DNA of 64,000 bases from Palsa-504 sp963787645 (GCA_963787645.1 CAWBDS010000002.1:372001-436000), one strand, 5' to 3'. Shown: positions 33,602 through 42,902, numbered from the stretch's first letter. The notes: generated by a model from the sequence alone, not told the origin. Numbers and translations are program-made.

Positions 33602-34339
33602 ATGACCTACCTGATGCTGATCTGCGTCCCTGACGACGTCGAGCTCACCCGCGAGCAAAGTGCCGCCATCGGCCCCGCGACCGACTCCTGGGTGGCCGAG
33701 ATGGAGGGCGTCCGGACCGAAGGCGGGCCGCTCGGTCCGGCCCGCGAGTCCGCCGTGGTGCGGCGGCGCGATGGCGAGGTAATGGTCAGCGACGGGCCGT
33801 TCGCCGAGACCAAGGAGCAGATCGCCGGATACGACGTACTCGAGTGCTCGACGCTGGACGAGGCGGTCCAGGCGGCGGCCCGGCATCCGGTCGCCTCGTT
33901 CGGCGCCATCGAGGTCCGGCCGTTCGGGCCCGGCGGCTGGTGGCGGTCGGCCGATCACCGCGGGCCGGCCGATGCCCCCGAATACCTGATGATCCACCGC
34001 GTGGACGCGACCACTCCCATGACCCCGGCCGAGAACTGCACGATGCCGGGCACGCCGGCCTTCCGGGCCCTGCGCGCCTGGGACGATGAGACCTCCGCCC
34101 GCGGCGTGAAGCTGGCCGGCGGCCGGCTGGAGTCGCCCGACGAGGCCCGGACGGTCCGCGTCCGCGACGGGGAGCTGCTGGTCACCGACGGCCCGTTCGC
34201 CGAGACCAAGGAGCAGGTGGCCGGCCTCAACATACTGACCTGCCCGACCCTGGCCGAGGCGGCCGAGATCGCCGCGCAGCATCCGACCGCCCTGATCGGC
34301 GCCCTCGAACTGCGCCCCTTCGACCGCCCCCGGGCCTAG
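33602..34339 (+). CDS. Tandem YCII/DGPF-domain protein
   Basis: 245 residues made of two YCII-related domains (about 1-115 and 125-245). Each has the core motif DGPFAETKEQ(I/V)AG at about residues 64 and 196, so this is an internal duplication. DGPF proteins often sit beside ECF sigma factors and are thought to be enzymes or sensors, but none is adjacent here. No membrane segment. Start ATG 33602 follows GGAGGAAG. Confidence 0.85.
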   Translation: MTYLMLICVPDDVELTREQSAAIGPATDSWVAEMEGVRTEGGPLGPARESAVVRRRDGEVMVSDGPFAETKEQIAGYDVLECSTLDEAVQAAARHPVASFGAIEVRPFGPGGWWRSADHRGPADAPEYLMIHRVDATTPMTPAENCTMPGTPAFRALRAWDDETSARGVKLAGGRLESPDEARTVRVRDGELLVTDGPFAETKEQVAGLNILTCPTLAEAAEIAAQHPTALIGALELRPFDRPRA

Positions 34340-34399
34340 CTGACGCTGACTCCAGAAGGCAGCCGCTCGCCCCCCGAGGAAACGCACCCATGGCCCATC

Positions 34400-34429
34400 G
34401 TGCCGGTTATAACCGGTTATAACCGGCAC
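34400..34429. terminator. 30-bp perfect palindrome between convergent genes
   Basis: The left half, GTGCCGGTTATAACC, is followed directly by its exact reverse complement. Outer flanks (ATGGCCC ... GGGCCAT) extend the symmetry. Placed between the stops of the YCII and DJ-1 genes, it would serve as a bidirectional terminator. The segment 34422-34442 is identical to 59322-59342, so it belongs to a dispersed element. Confidence 0.7.
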
Positions 34430-34482
34430 AGCGGGCCATCGTTACGGGTTGGGGCGCCCTGGGCCGAGCCCGCAAGGCGGGC

Positions 34483-35052
34483 TCACGCCAGCTGCGGCTG
34501 CTCTTGGATGACCGCTACCAGCTGCTTGCAGAAGGCGGGCAGGTCATCGGGCTTGCGACTGGTCACGATGGTGTTCGGGCCGTTGTCGCACACGTGCACC
34601 TCGGCGTCCACCCAGTTGCCCCCGGCGTTGCGGACGTCGGTCTGCAGGCTCGGCCACGAGGTCAGGGTCCTGGCCCGGACCAGATCTGCCTCCACCAGCA
34701 GCCACGGCCCATGGCAGATGATCGCGGCCGGCTTGCCCATCTCGAACATCCGCTGCGCGAACGTCACCGCGGCCGGCACCGTTCGCAGCGTGTCGGCGTT
34801 GGCCACCCCGCCCGGCACGACCAGCGCGTCGTAGTCGAGCGGATCGGCTTCCCGGACGGTCCGGTGCACCGCGAACGTGTCGGCCCGGTCCAGATGGTTG
34901 AACCCCTGGACGCTTCCCTCGTCCGGCGCCAGCAGTTCCGGCGTGCCGCCGGCGTCCTTGACCGCCTGCCACGGTGCGGTCAGCTCGACCTGCTCGACTC
35001 CCTCGTTCGAGGTCAGGAAGGCCACTCGCCGGCCCTTCAGTTCGCTGGCCAT
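34483..35052 (-). CDS. DJ-1/PfpI family protein (type 1 glutamine amidotransferase-like)
   Basis: 189 residues. The nucleophile elbow is AAIICHGPWLLVEA with Cys about residue 113; the conserved acid is in the N-terminal VAFLTSNEGVEQVELTAPW (Glu), and DALVVPGGVANADTLR precedes the elbow. This matches the PfpI/YhbO stress-protein group, proposed to deal with damaged proteins or glyoxal adducts. No signal peptide. Monocistronic; ends before a bidirectional palindrome. Confidence 0.88.
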   Translation of the reverse strand: MASELKGRRVAFLTSNEGVEQVELTAPWQAVKDAGGTPELLAPDEGSVQGFNHLDRADTFAVHRTVREADPLDYDALVVPGGVANADTLRTVPAAVTFAQRMFEMGKPAAIICHGPWLLVEADLVRARTLTSWPSLQTDVRNAGGNWVDAEVHVCDNGPNTIVTSRKPDDLPAFCKQLVAVIQEQPQLA

Positions 35053-35133
35053 CAGGAATCCCTTCGACTAGGCATCAGAAGTACACTGCCCTGCCCATGA
35101 CCGGGCGAGCTATGCGCCGCTTACCGTGGATCC

Positions 35134-35256
35134 ATGAACCGTGCGTTGCTGGTCCTGCACGACCTGTCGCTTGAGGTGCTGGCCGCCTACCGCCTGGCCC
35201 AGATCCAGAGCATCAGCGCGGGTTTCACCCTGGCCGCGGTCCCGGTCACCGCCTGA
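35134..35256 (+). CDS. Possible 40-residue small protein
   Basis: A short frame from ATG 35134 to TGA 35256 with coding-like composition, beginning MNRALLVLHDLSLEVLAAYR and ending LAAVPVTA. It is mildly hydrophobic with no clear transmembrane helix and no good Shine-Dalgarno. Its last 11 bases overlap the convergent DUF3054 gene. It could be a genuine small protein or a remnant. Confidence 0.3.
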   Translation: MNRALLVLHDLSLEVLAAYRLAQIQSISAGFTLAAVPVTA

Positions 35257-35596
35257 CCAAGCGCAGTACCAGCCGCCAGCCCAGCAGGAACAACCCCAGG
35301 AAGGCCAGCGCCACGCCGACGAACGCCGCCGCCGTGCCCTGGCCCGCCACCACCCGCAGCACCATGCCCAGTCCCGCCGCCCCCAGCCACGCCCCCACGC
35401 CAGCGGGCCGCAAGGCCAACGGCCGCCGCCAGGCCCGCACCGCCAGCCATCCGCCCCCTAGCCCGGCCAGGAACGGCCAGGCCGTGGACGCCATGCCGCT
35501 CAGCCCGAGGCCGTCCGCATGACGATCCCGCCCGATGATCACGAACGCCAGCACGCAGCAGCAGTCGACCAGGCCCGCCACCCACGTCGTACGCAC
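35246..35596 (-). CDS. DUF3054 membrane protein
   Basis: 116 residues from GTG 35596 with four hydrophobic segments. DUF3054 hallmarks: VLAFVIIGRDRHADG after the first helix, TAWPFLAGLGGGWLAVRAWR, and GMVLRVVAGQGTAAAF before the last helix. Function unknown. The start is only 10 bases beyond the stop of the alcohol dehydrogenase, on the same strand, suggesting an operon. Confidence 0.82.
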   Translation of the reverse strand: MRTTWVAGLVDCCCVLAFVIIGRDRHADGLGLSGMASTAWPFLAGLGGGWLAVRAWRRPLALRPAGVGAWLGAAGLGMVLRVVAGQGTAAAFVGVALAFLGLFLLGWRLVLRLVRR

Positions 35597-35606
35597 AGAC
35601 CACAGG

Positions 35607-36596
35607 CTAGCGCTGCGGCTCGATGACCACCTTCAGGCCGCCGCGCCCCGCCGCGTCGTCGAACGCACCTTTAGCCGAGCCCAGCCCGGCCCGCGCGCTG
35701 ACCAGCGAGCCCAGATCCACCACGCCGCGCTCGGCCAGGCTGATCGCCCGCGGGTACACGTGGTTCATCCGCCGCACCATGGCGATGGTCAGCCCCTTGC
35801 GGCGCGCCACCGAGGCCGGGAAGCTGATCGCGTCGTCGTTCGGGATACCGGCCAGCACCAGCCGCCCGCCGGGCCGGACCGAATCCAGCGCCAGCCGGAC
35901 CGCCTCGTCGGTGCCCGCCACCTCGAACGCCACGTCCACCCCGGCGCCGGTCAGGTCCGCCGCGCCCGGCTCGACCACCAGGCCGGCGCCGTACCGCGCC
36001 GCCGCCTCGCGCCGGTGGGCCAGCGGCTCGACGGCCAGCACCGAACTGGCGCCCGCCGCCTTCAGCACGCTGACCAGCAGCAGCCCGATCGGCCCGCACC
36101 CGACCACCGACGCGGTGCCGCCGAACCGAAGGTGCCCGAGGTCCACGCTGTGCACCGCCACCCCGAGCGGTTCGAGCAGCGCCCCGTCCGCATCCGAAAG
36201 GCTGTCGGGCAACGGGTGCAGGAACTCGGTGGGCCAGGCCATGACCTCGCGCATCATGCCGTCCGTCTCGCCGTGGCCGGCGAACCGGATCCGGTAGCAC
36301 AAGTTCGCGTAACCGTCCCGGCAGGCCCGGCAGGTGCCGCAGGTGATGGCGGGATCGATGGCCACCCGCTCGCCGCGCCGCGGCCCGTCAGCGATCACCC
36401 CGGCCCCCTCGTGGCCGAGTACCAGCGGTTGCCCGATGGTGGCGTCCCCGATCGCGCCCTCGTCCCACCAATGCAGGTCAGACCCGCAGATCCCGACCGC
36501 GGTGACCCGCACCAGGCTCATCCCGGCGCCGGCCGCGGGCTCCGGCTCCTCACCCACTCGCAGGTCACCGGCCGCGTAAAGTCTCGCCGCTCGCAC
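35607..36596 (-). CDS. Zinc-dependent alcohol/polyol dehydrogenase (MDR family)
   Basis: 329 residues from GTG 36596 with AGGAGG at ideal distance. Catalytic-zinc motif VGICGSDLHWW and GHEGAGVI, structural-zinc cysteines CGTCRACRDGYANLC, and cofactor-binding VVGCGPIGLLLV. The sequence resembles L-idonate/sorbitol/threonine dehydrogenases, oxidising a secondary alcohol with NAD(P). Neighbouring genes do not define the substrate. Confidence 0.85.
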   Translation of the reverse strand: MRAARLYAAGDLRVGEEPEPAAGAGMSLVRVTAVGICGSDLHWWDEGAIGDATIGQPLVLGHEGAGVIADGPRRGERVAIDPAITCGTCRACRDGYANLCYRIRFAGHGETDGMMREVMAWPTEFLHPLPDSLSDADGALLEPLGVAVHSVDLGHLRFGGTASVVGCGPIGLLLVSVLKAAGASSVLAVEPLAHRREAAARYGAGLVVEPGAADLTGAGVDVAFEVAGTDEAVRLALDSVRPGGRLVLAGIPNDDAISFPASVARRKGLTIAMVRRMNHVYPRAISLAERGVVDLGSLVSARAGLGSAKGAFDDAAGRGGLKVVIEPQR

Positions 36597-36618
36597 CGGA
36601 CCTCCTTCTTTATTTATC

Positions 36619-36646
36619 CCGAACGGACCGTGGTGCCTGCCCCCCG
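36619..36646 (-). promoter_or_regulatory. Shared upstream motif, copy 2 (alcohol dehydrogenase)
   Basis: A 28-bp segment, 26 of 28 positions identical to the one at 62456-62483, lies 23-50 bp upstream of the GTG at 36596. It starts GGGGGGCA and ends CCGTTCGG on the minus strand, followed by an AT-rich GATAAATAAAG that could be a -10 region. Confidence 0.5.
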
Positions 36647-36657
36647 GAACCATGAAA

Positions 36658-36694
36658 CCAGTGATCCCCGCCGCAGGGAGGCGGGGATCACTGG
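36658..36694 (-). terminator. Strong terminator downstream of the HtrA-like gene
   Basis: Perfect 15-bp arms: CCAGTGATCCCCGCC at 36658-36672 and its exact complement at 36680-36694, with a 7-base loop. On the minus strand it is followed by TTTCAT. It ends transcription of the protease gene before the dehydrogenase promoter. Confidence 0.85.
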
Positions 36695-36720
36695 TACGGG
36701 GTGTGCGGGCGGTTGAGCGG

Positions 36721-38064
36721 TTAGGCGGCCGGGCCGCTGGTCAGGGTCAGCGTGCTGGAGTGGGTCTGGCCTGAGCTGTCGGTCCAGCTGACCGAGATCG
36801 AGTCGCCGGGGTGGTACTTGACCAGGGCGTGCGCCACGTCCTCGGCCGAGGTGACCGACTGGCCGGCGATCGCGGTGATCGTGTCGCCTTCAGCGAGCCC
36901 CGCGCTGGCCGCGGGGGAGCCGGAGATGGTCCCGGCCACGCTGACGCCGGTCGTGCCGCTCTGGCTGTTCTGTCCGCCGAAGCCGCCGAACCCGCCGAAG
37001 CCGCTCGAGCCGCTGCTCGACGAGCCGATCTCCACGCCGAGGAACGCGGTGGCGCCGATGTGCACGTCAGCCGAGGTGGTGCCCGCCTCGATCTGCTTGG
37101 CGATGGAGAGCGCGTCGTTGATCGGGATCGAGTAGGCCTGGGTGGCCGCCGAGGACTGGTTCTGGAACTGGTAGTTGGAGGATGCGGCGGTGTCCATGCC
37201 GATCACCTGGCCGTAGGAGTTGACCAGCGGGCCGCCCGAATCGCCGGGCTCGATGGGCGCGTTGGTCTCGATCAGCCCGGTCAGCTGCTCGCTCACGCTG
37301 GACAGCTCGTCCGACGCGGTGATCGACTGGTTCAGGGCGGTCACCGTGCCGCTGGCCACCGCCGGGGTACCCTCCTTGCCCTCGGCGTTGCCCAGCGCGG
37401 TCACGGCGTCCCCGGTCTGGACGGTGGAAGAGTCGCCCAGGTTGGCGGTGGTCAGCCCGGAGGCGTTCTGGAGCTGGATGACCGCCACGTCGTGGCTGGC
37501 GTCGTAACCCGTCACCGTGGCCGTGTAGGTCTTCCCGTTGCCGATGTCGATGACCTTGACCGAGGTGGCGCCCTCGATCACGTGGTTGTTGGTCAGCACC
37601 TCGCCGTTGGAGGTCAGCACGATGCCGGTGCCCTCCGAGGTCGCCCCCTGGTACCCGTCGGCGGACACCACGTCGACCAGCGCCGGGTCCACCCGGGAGG
37701 CGATCTCCTGGGCGGTCAACACGGTCTTGGACGAGGCCGTGACGGTGCCCGCCACCGTGTGGTCCATGCTGCCGATCAATCCGCCCAGCGCGGCTCCGGC
37801 GGCTAGCGCCACCGCGCCGGTCGCGATCAGCCCGCGCTTGCGGCTGCGCCGCGGCGGCATGGGCGGCACGCTGCCGTAACCAGCGCCGCCCGCGTACCAG
37901 GATCCGCCACCGTATCCCGGGGCCACCGGGTAGCCCGGCGCGGCCGGGTAGCCATAGGCGTAACCCTGTCCGTGTCCCGCGGCCGAGCCTGGCGCGTGGT
38001 GTGCCTGGCCCTCGTGCCCGCCGCCGTTCTGCTCCGGGTTCTCGGGGTCAAACGTCTGGCTCAT
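36721..38064 (-). CDS. HtrA/DegP-like serine protease with PDZ domain
   Basis: 447 residues from ATG 38064. A Gly/Ala/Tyr/Pro-rich cytoplasmic N-terminus (~70 residues) precedes one transmembrane helix (LIATGAVALAAGAALGGLIG). The extracytoplasmic trypsin-like domain has His in LTNNHVIEG, Asp in ASHDVAVIQL and Ser in PGDSGGPLVNSYGQVIGM. A C-terminal PDZ domain (VSVAGTISGSPAASAGLAEG onward) follows a Ser/Gly linker. Typical envelope quality-control protease of actinobacteria. A strong terminator follows. Confidence 0.9.
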   Translation of the reverse strand: MSQTFDPENPEQNGGGHEGQAHHAPGSAAGHGQGYAYGYPAAPGYPVAPGYGGGSWYAGGAGYGSVPPMPPRRSRKRGLIATGAVALAAGAALGGLIGSMDHTVAGTVTASSKTVLTAQEIASRVDPALVDVVSADGYQGATSEGTGIVLTSNGEVLTNNHVIEGATSVKVIDIGNGKTYTATVTGYDASHDVAVIQLQNASGLTTANLGDSSTVQTGDAVTALGNAEGKEGTPAVASGTVTALNQSITASDELSSVSEQLTGLIETNAPIEPGDSGGPLVNSYGQVIGMDTAASSNYQFQNQSSAATQAYSIPINDALSIAKQIEAGTTSADVHIGATAFLGVEIGSSSSGSSGFGGFGGFGGQNSQSGTTGVSVAGTISGSPAASAGLAEGDTITAIAGQSVTSAEDVAHALVKYHPGDSISVSWTDSSGQTHSSTLTLTSGPAA

Positions 38065-38168
38065 GGTCCTGTCCCTCAATTCGCGGCTTTGTCCCTCATC
38101 TACACCTTGATATTCGGCCGCGGACCTTGAGCCCAGCCAAGGGCAACCCATGGTCATGCTCTAAGTTT

Positions 38169-38195
38169 CCTGAACGTCGTCTGAATCCGTTCAGG
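38169..38195 (-). terminator. Candidate terminator at the end of the SGNH gene
   Basis: Arms CCTGAAC (38169-38175) and GTTCAGG (38189-38195) with a 13-base loop, overlapping the SGNH stop codon and followed on the minus strand by AAACTT. Short stem, so tentative. Confidence 0.35.
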
Positions 38196-38985
38196 TTGAG
38201 GGATGCTCGGAAAGCGGCACCAGCTCCCGCTCGGTGACCTCGTCCTCGGTGGTCAGCCATTCGCGGATGGCCAGGGCCAGCAGCGCGGGAACCAGGTCCC
38301 GGGACCGCCGCGCCAGCCAGGTGGTGCCCTTGGTGGCCATCCACCGGACTTCGGCCATCCGCGACGGTGGCGGGGTGGACGGCTCCGGGTCGGGACCGGG
38401 CCCGACCGGATAGCCCGCCGCGGCCAGCATGGCATGGAACTGGCAGGCCACGAAGCGGTGTCCGCGCTCGTTCGGGTGCAGCCGGTCCACGCTCCAGTAG
38501 CGCCGCTCGTAGATGGTCGGGTCACGGGCCGCGTCCAGATGCACGGTGTCGTAGCGGAGCGCTATCTCGTCCACTGCTTCGTTCACCGCGCGCATGCGCC
38601 GGCCCAGCGGCTTGGCCAGTGACTTGGGCAGACCGAACATCTGACCCGGGTCGGGCAGTCGCATGGTGAGCACCTGGGCTCCCGCGGCGCGCAGGCCCGC
38701 CACCGTGCGGGCCACCGCCGAACCCGTGCGCTGCGGGTCGAAGTTGCCGCGCAGGGTGTCGTTGATGCCGACCACCACGCTGGCCACGTCGGGCTTGAGC
38801 GCGGCCGCGGCCGGCAGCTGCAGGCGCTCCACGTCGGCCGCCAACGCGCCGAGCGCGGCCAGGTTGTGCATGACCGGCTGGTGCATGCTGCCGGCCAGCA
38901 GTGCGGCCCAGCCCCGCCAGCCGCCTTCGGGGGCATTGGGGTCCGGGTCGCCCATGCCCACCGTGATGGAGTCGCCGCCCGGCGT
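38191..38985 (-). pseudogene. SGNH/GDSL hydrolase missing its start
   Basis: The frame carries SGNH block I (GGDSITVGMG, nucleophile Ser), block III (VVVGINDTLRG) and block V (DRLHPNERGHRFVA). Everything after block I is complete (~256 residues). Upstream of GGDS the sequence switches to a glycosyltransferase in another frame. The original N-terminus and start codon are therefore gone. Remaining in-frame starts (GTG 38961 and ATG 38955) fall after the catalytic Ser, so a functional esterase is unlikely unless translation begins by read-through. A sequence join error could also cause this. Confidence 0.75.
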
Positions 38986-39631
38986 GCACGAGCAGCGTCT
39001 CGCCCGGCGCGGCGTATGCGTCCCGGACCCGGGTGTCCAGCGGCTCCGACCGCGCCGCGGTGAAGGTGGCCAGGTCGACCCCGAGCGGGGCGCGCACCAG
39101 GTTGGCCGCGCTGATCCGTTCGAACTCCGCGGCCGCCCACGCGGTGGTGCAGATCACCCGCTGGTAGGCCCGGGCCGTGCGCCGGTTGACCGCGTTGGCC
39201 AGGGCCAGCGCCGGACGCCACCGGGACAGCGCGGGCAGGTCCAGCCCGGGCACCGCCAGTCGCATCAGCGCGGTCAGGCTTTCGTGCGAGATCATCACGG
39301 CCGGCACGCCGTGCTCGCGCGCCCAGCGCCCGGTCCAGCGCAGCGTGGTCCGGTCCGACACCTCCAGCGTGTCCGGTCGCAGTTCGCCGAGCAAGTCGGC
39401 CACCCGCCGCTGGCCCAGCAGCGCCCGGTATCCGCCGGTGAACGGCAGCCGCGGCCCGCTCAGCGTGATGACCCGGCCCTGCGGGGTCTGCTCGTCGCTG
39501 TCCGCTTCGCCGGGGACGATCAGCACCGGGTCGTGGCCCGCGGCCAGGTAGCCGGCGCCGAGTTCGCGCAGTGACGTACGCAGCCCCCCGGAGTGGGGGG
39601 CTACGTAGTTCGCGACCCGCACGATCCTCAT
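38980..39631 (-). pseudogene. Glycosyltransferase (GT4-like), truncated by a deletion
   Basis: About 215 residues from ATG 39631 (ATGA overlap with the upstream GT): MRIVRVANYVAPHSGGLRTS is the GT-B N-terminal strand and acceptor loop, and RAPLGVDLATF the inter-domain hinge. The sequence reaches PGETLLVHAGR, the first strand of the donor-binding domain, then ends in a join with the SGNH gene near 38980. The nucleotide-sugar-binding half (EX7E motif) is absent, so it cannot be active. Confidence 0.78.
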
Positions 39632-40782
39632 ATCGTGACCTTCGCCGGGCGCTTGCGGCCCAGGACCGCCGCGTAGTGCCCGATCAGCTCCTCGGTCAGG
39701 GCCGGCCAGCCGCGGCTGAGCACCTTCCGCCGTCCGGCCGCGCCGAACGCCGCGCGGCTCGCCGGGTCGGCGGCCAGTCGCGCGACCGCGGCGGTAAAGC
39801 CGTTCGCGTCGCCGGGGGGCACCAGGTACCCGGTCACGCCGTCCTCCACCAGGTCCAGCGGTCCGCCCGCGGCCGGCGCCACGACCGGGAGCCCGCTCGC
39901 GGCCGCCTCCTGCAGCGTCTGCCCGAACGTCTCGTACGGCCCGCTGTGCGCGAACACGTCCAGGCTGGCGTAGATGGCGGCCAGTTCGTCGCCGCGGCGC
40001 TCGCCCAGGAACACCGCCGTGGGCATCTGCTGGCGCAGCGCGGCCTCGGTCGGCCCGGCGCCGACGATGACCAGCCGAACTTCGCGCAGGGCGGTGATCC
40101 CGGCCAGCAGCTCGACGTGCTTTTCGGGGGCCAGGCGGCCCACGTAGCCGACGATCAGCTCGCCGTCCGGCGCGAGCTGGGCCCGGATCTGGGCGCTGCG
40201 CCGGGCCGGGTCGAAGCGGGCCGTGTCCACTCCGCGGCCCCATAGCCACACGTTGGCGATCCCCCGGCCGAGCAGGCCGGTGGCGGTGACCGTGGACGGG
40301 GCCAGCGTCCGCGCGGCCCGGTTGTGGATGCCGCGCAGCCAGCGCCAGGCGACCGCCTCGCCGGGCCGGCCGAGCCGGTAGGCGTGGGCGTAGGAGGGCA
40401 GGTCGGTCTGGAACACAGCGACCGTGGGCAGCCCTAGTCGCTTGGCCACCGCGGCGCCGTGCGCCCCGAGGACCACGGGACTGGCCAGGTGAACGACCTC
40501 GGTCCGGTGCTTGATCAGCGCGTGACGCAGCCGGCGGCTGGGCAGGCCGAGCCGCAAGCTCGGGTAGCCCGGCAGCGGTACCGCGGGGACGCGCACCACG
40601 GGGTAGGGAAACGGTCCGGGATCCTGGTCGCCGGGCCGGCCCCGCGTGGTCCGCGGGGGCTTCGGCGCGATGACAAGTGGCTGATGGCCGCGGGCGGCGA
40701 GGACTTCTGCCACCCGCACCACGCAGTGGGCGACGCCGTTGACGTCGGGCGGGAACGATTCGGTGATGATCGCGACCCTCAT
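39628..40782 (-). CDS. Glycosyltransferase family 4 (MgtA/PimB-like)
   Basis: 384 residues from ATG 40782. GT-B fold: N-terminal AIITESFPPDVNGVAHCVVR, hinge WGRGVDTARFDPARR, donor domain VGYVGRLAPEKHVELL, and the nucleotide-sugar region with HSGPYETFGQTLQEAAASGL (EX7E motif). Resembles mannosyl/glucosyl transferases of actinobacterial glycolipid or lipoglycan assembly. Gene order GT-GT-SGNH hydrolase is a familiar actinobacterial arrangement, here with the last two genes damaged. Confidence 0.85.
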   Translation of the reverse strand: MRVAIITESFPPDVNGVAHCVVRVAEVLAARGHQPLVIAPKPPRTTRGRPGDQDPGPFPYPVVRVPAVPLPGYPSLRLGLPSRRLRHALIKHRTEVVHLASPVVLGAHGAAVAKRLGLPTVAVFQTDLPSYAHAYRLGRPGEAVAWRWLRGIHNRAARTLAPSTVTATGLLGRGIANVWLWGRGVDTARFDPARRSAQIRAQLAPDGELIVGYVGRLAPEKHVELLAGITALREVRLVIVGAGPTEAALRQQMPTAVFLGERRGDELAAIYASLDVFAHSGPYETFGQTLQEAAASGLPVVAPAAGGPLDLVEDGVTGYLVPPGDANGFTAAVARLAADPASRAAFGAAGRRKVLSRGWPALTEELIGHYAAVLGRKRPAKVTI

Positions 40783-40912
40783 GCTCACAAGGTGCGATAC
40801 GTGCGGATCGAAGTGCCGCAGCCGCCATGACTTCCAAGCGAAGAGTCCGTGACTTCTTAGCGGCGCCCACCCGGGGGGACACCCCCGGACCTCCCGGGCG
40901 ACAATGACTGTC

Positions 40913-42053
40913 ATGGATCACGACGGCGACAACCCAACCTGGATCGTCCGTCTGGCCCCGGTCGGCCCGGGCGTGCGGCTGGCCGTCAAGGACTGCATCG
41001 ACGTCGCGGGCCTGCCCACCACGGTCGGCTGCCCGGTGATCGCCGAGCGGACCCGGCCGGCCGAGCGCGACGCGGCCGTGGTGGCCGCGGCCCGCCGGTC
41101 CGGGGCCCAGATCGTGGGCAAGACCAATCTGGCCGAGCTGTGCTGGTCGGCGCTGGGCACGAACGCCTGGTCCGGGATGCCGGTCAACCCGGCCGATCCG
41201 CGGCGCGTGCCCGGCGGTTCCTCCAGCGGCTCGGCGGCCGCGGTCGGGGCCGGCGAGGCGGATGTGGCGCTGGGCACCGATACCGGCGGTTCGGTCCGGA
41301 TCCCCGCCGCCTGCTGCGGTGTGGCGGGCCTGAAGACGACCTGGGGCCGGGTGCCGGTCGACGGCGTGTACCCGCTGGCGCAGTCCTTCGACACGGTGGG
41401 GCCGCTGGGCGCCGACGTGGCCGCGGTCGAAGTGGGCATGCGCCTGATCGAACCGGGCTTCGCGGCCGGGTCGGCCGCGCCCGAACTAAGGGTGGCCCGG
41501 GTGCGGCCGGACACCGATCCCGCCGTCGACCCGGCCGTCGACGCCGCGATCGACGCCGCGCTGGCCGCCGCGGGCATCGCCACCACCGAGATCCCGGGCC
41601 TGGACTTCGCCGCCGCCAATCAGGCGTGCAGCCTGCTCATCGACGTCGAGGGCTATCAGGTGAATCAGTATCTGCTGCCCGACCTGGCCCGGCTGAGTTC
41701 GTACAACCAGCGCAACCTGCCCGAAGCGGCGGCGGTGACCGCCGCCCAGGTGGCCGAGGCCAACCAGACCCGAGCGCAGGTGCGCGAGTGGTTCGCCGCC
41801 CGGCAGGGGCGCCATCCGTTCCTGGCCTTGCCTACCCTGGTCGGTGCTCCGCCGCTGATCGGCGAGCGGGGACGCATGTCGTTCACGTTGCTGACCATGC
41901 CCGCGAACCTGGCCGGCCTGCCCGCGCTGGCCCTGCCCGTGCCCGGCGGGCGCCGGCCTGTCCGCATCCCTGCAGCTGGTGGGTCCGCCCGGCAGTGAGG
42001 AGCAGTTGCTGGCTCTGGGCCGCGTCATCGAGACCGCTGTCGCGGCCCGATAA
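40913..42053 (+). pseudogene. Amidase-signature enzyme with a C-terminal frameshift
   Basis: The protein follows the amidase signature family: catalytic Lys in LAVKDCIDVAG, Ser-rich motif PGGSSSGSAAAVGAGEADVA and catalytic Ser in GTDTGGSVRIPAACCG. Near 41944-41957 the frame slips by one base. The expected ending (GLSASLQLVGPPGSEEQLLA to a stop at 42053) continues in the next frame, while the raw frame ends at 41998. The span 40913-42053 is 1141 bases, one more than a multiple of three. A single inserted base beside a GC run explains it. The catalytic triad is upstream of the damage, so a shortened protein might still fold. Confidence 0.8.
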
Positions 42054-42654
42054 AGGTGACCGCGCAGGCCGCGGTGTACAGGTCGTGCGATACCAGGCGG
42101 CCGGGGACGAGCAGCCAGGTCGGCACGCCCAGCAGCCGCAGCCGCCGGACGGACCTGGCGAAGATGTGGTCCTGGGCCACGAGCAGGACCAGTTCGGCCG
42201 GGCCGCCCGGCCGCTTGCGTCCCGACTGGTGCGAAGCCTGGTGCAGGTCGGCCAGGTGATCGAGTTCCTCGAGCAGCGCCCGGTCGGCCCCGTCCAGGCC
42301 CCGGCGGACCAGCCAGGTGTTCTCGCCGCCCGCGGCCATGACGTTCAGGTGGCGGGTCGCGGTGGCGCTCGACGCCGCGCACACGATCCTGGCCCCCGGG
42401 TCGATGGCCCGGGCGGTGGCCTGCACGAGCTCCAGGCACGACCGCATCTCCTGGTTGGCGGCGCGATCGTGGTGCGTGCCCTCGGCCAGGCCGTGGGAGA
42501 CGGCATCGGCGTCGGTGAGCAGGAGGACCCGCGGCCGGGCGGGCAGCCCGGCCGGCAGCTCCGGTGGATAAGGCAGGGGCATCGGCTGGGCCAGCACGTC
42601 GGCTGGGGCGATGCGGGCGGGGCGGGTCGGCCACGGCCCGTGCTGGCCGGCCAT
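42025..42654 (-). CDS. Conserved hypothetical protein, possible NYN/PIN-like fold
   Basis: 209 residues. A Pro-rich N-terminus is followed by alternating strands and helices: RPRVLLLTDADAVSHG (an acidic residue after a hydrophobic strand, as in NYN/PIN-type nucleases), RIVCAASSATATRHLNVM, AELVLLVAQDHIFARSV and PTWLLVPGRLVSHDLY. The LVAQDHIFA and LLTDADA acids would suit a metal site. This is a fold-level guess. TAATG overlap with the preceding small membrane protein suggests translational coupling. Confidence 0.5.
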   Translation of the reverse strand: MAGQHGPWPTRPARIAPADVLAQPMPLPYPPELPAGLPARPRVLLLTDADAVSHGLAEGTHHDRAANQEMRSCLELVQATARAIDPGARIVCAASSATATRHLNVMAAGGENTWLVRRGLDGADRALLEELDHLADLHQASHQSGRKRPGGPAELVLLVAQDHIFARSVRRLRLLGVPTWLLVPGRLVSHDLYTAACAVTFIGPRQRSR

Positions 42655-42902
42655 TACGCGGCCTCGTCGTAAGCGTGGTCGTCGTAGTCCGACTCGTCGT
42701 TGGGGACGACCTGCAGCCAGTAGCCTCGAGAGCCCGCGCCGTTGAGCCGGCGGACCCCGCGGTCGATGCGGCTGTCGCTCTGCTTGGTCAGGCTCGCCCG
42801 GCGCTCTTCGCGGTGAATGCCGAGGCAGATCACGATCAGGACGCCGATCACGACACCGGCGATCACGAGCGCTACTGCGGCGGTCAGGTAGGTTCCGGCC
42901 AT
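42654..42902 (-). CDS. Small single-pass membrane protein
   Basis: 82 residues. One transmembrane helix near the N-terminus (LTAAVALVIAGVVIGVLIVI), then a basic stretch and an acidic C-terminus (NDESDYDDHAYDEAA). Cytoplasmic tail expected. No family recognised. Its stop overlaps the start of the next gene (TAATG). Confidence 0.6.
   Translation of the reverse strand: MAGTYLTAAVALVIAGVVIGVLIVICLGIHREERRASLTKQSDSRIDRGVRRLNGAGSRGYWLQVVPNDESDYDDHAYDEAA

Noticed and set aside
38522..40921. An 799-codon open frame on the minus strand across the GT/SGNH region
   Set aside because: It is a composite: its middle is the truncated glycosyltransferase in frame, while the rest is a shadow of the upstream GT and of the SGNH gene. 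Real frames are recognised by family motifs.
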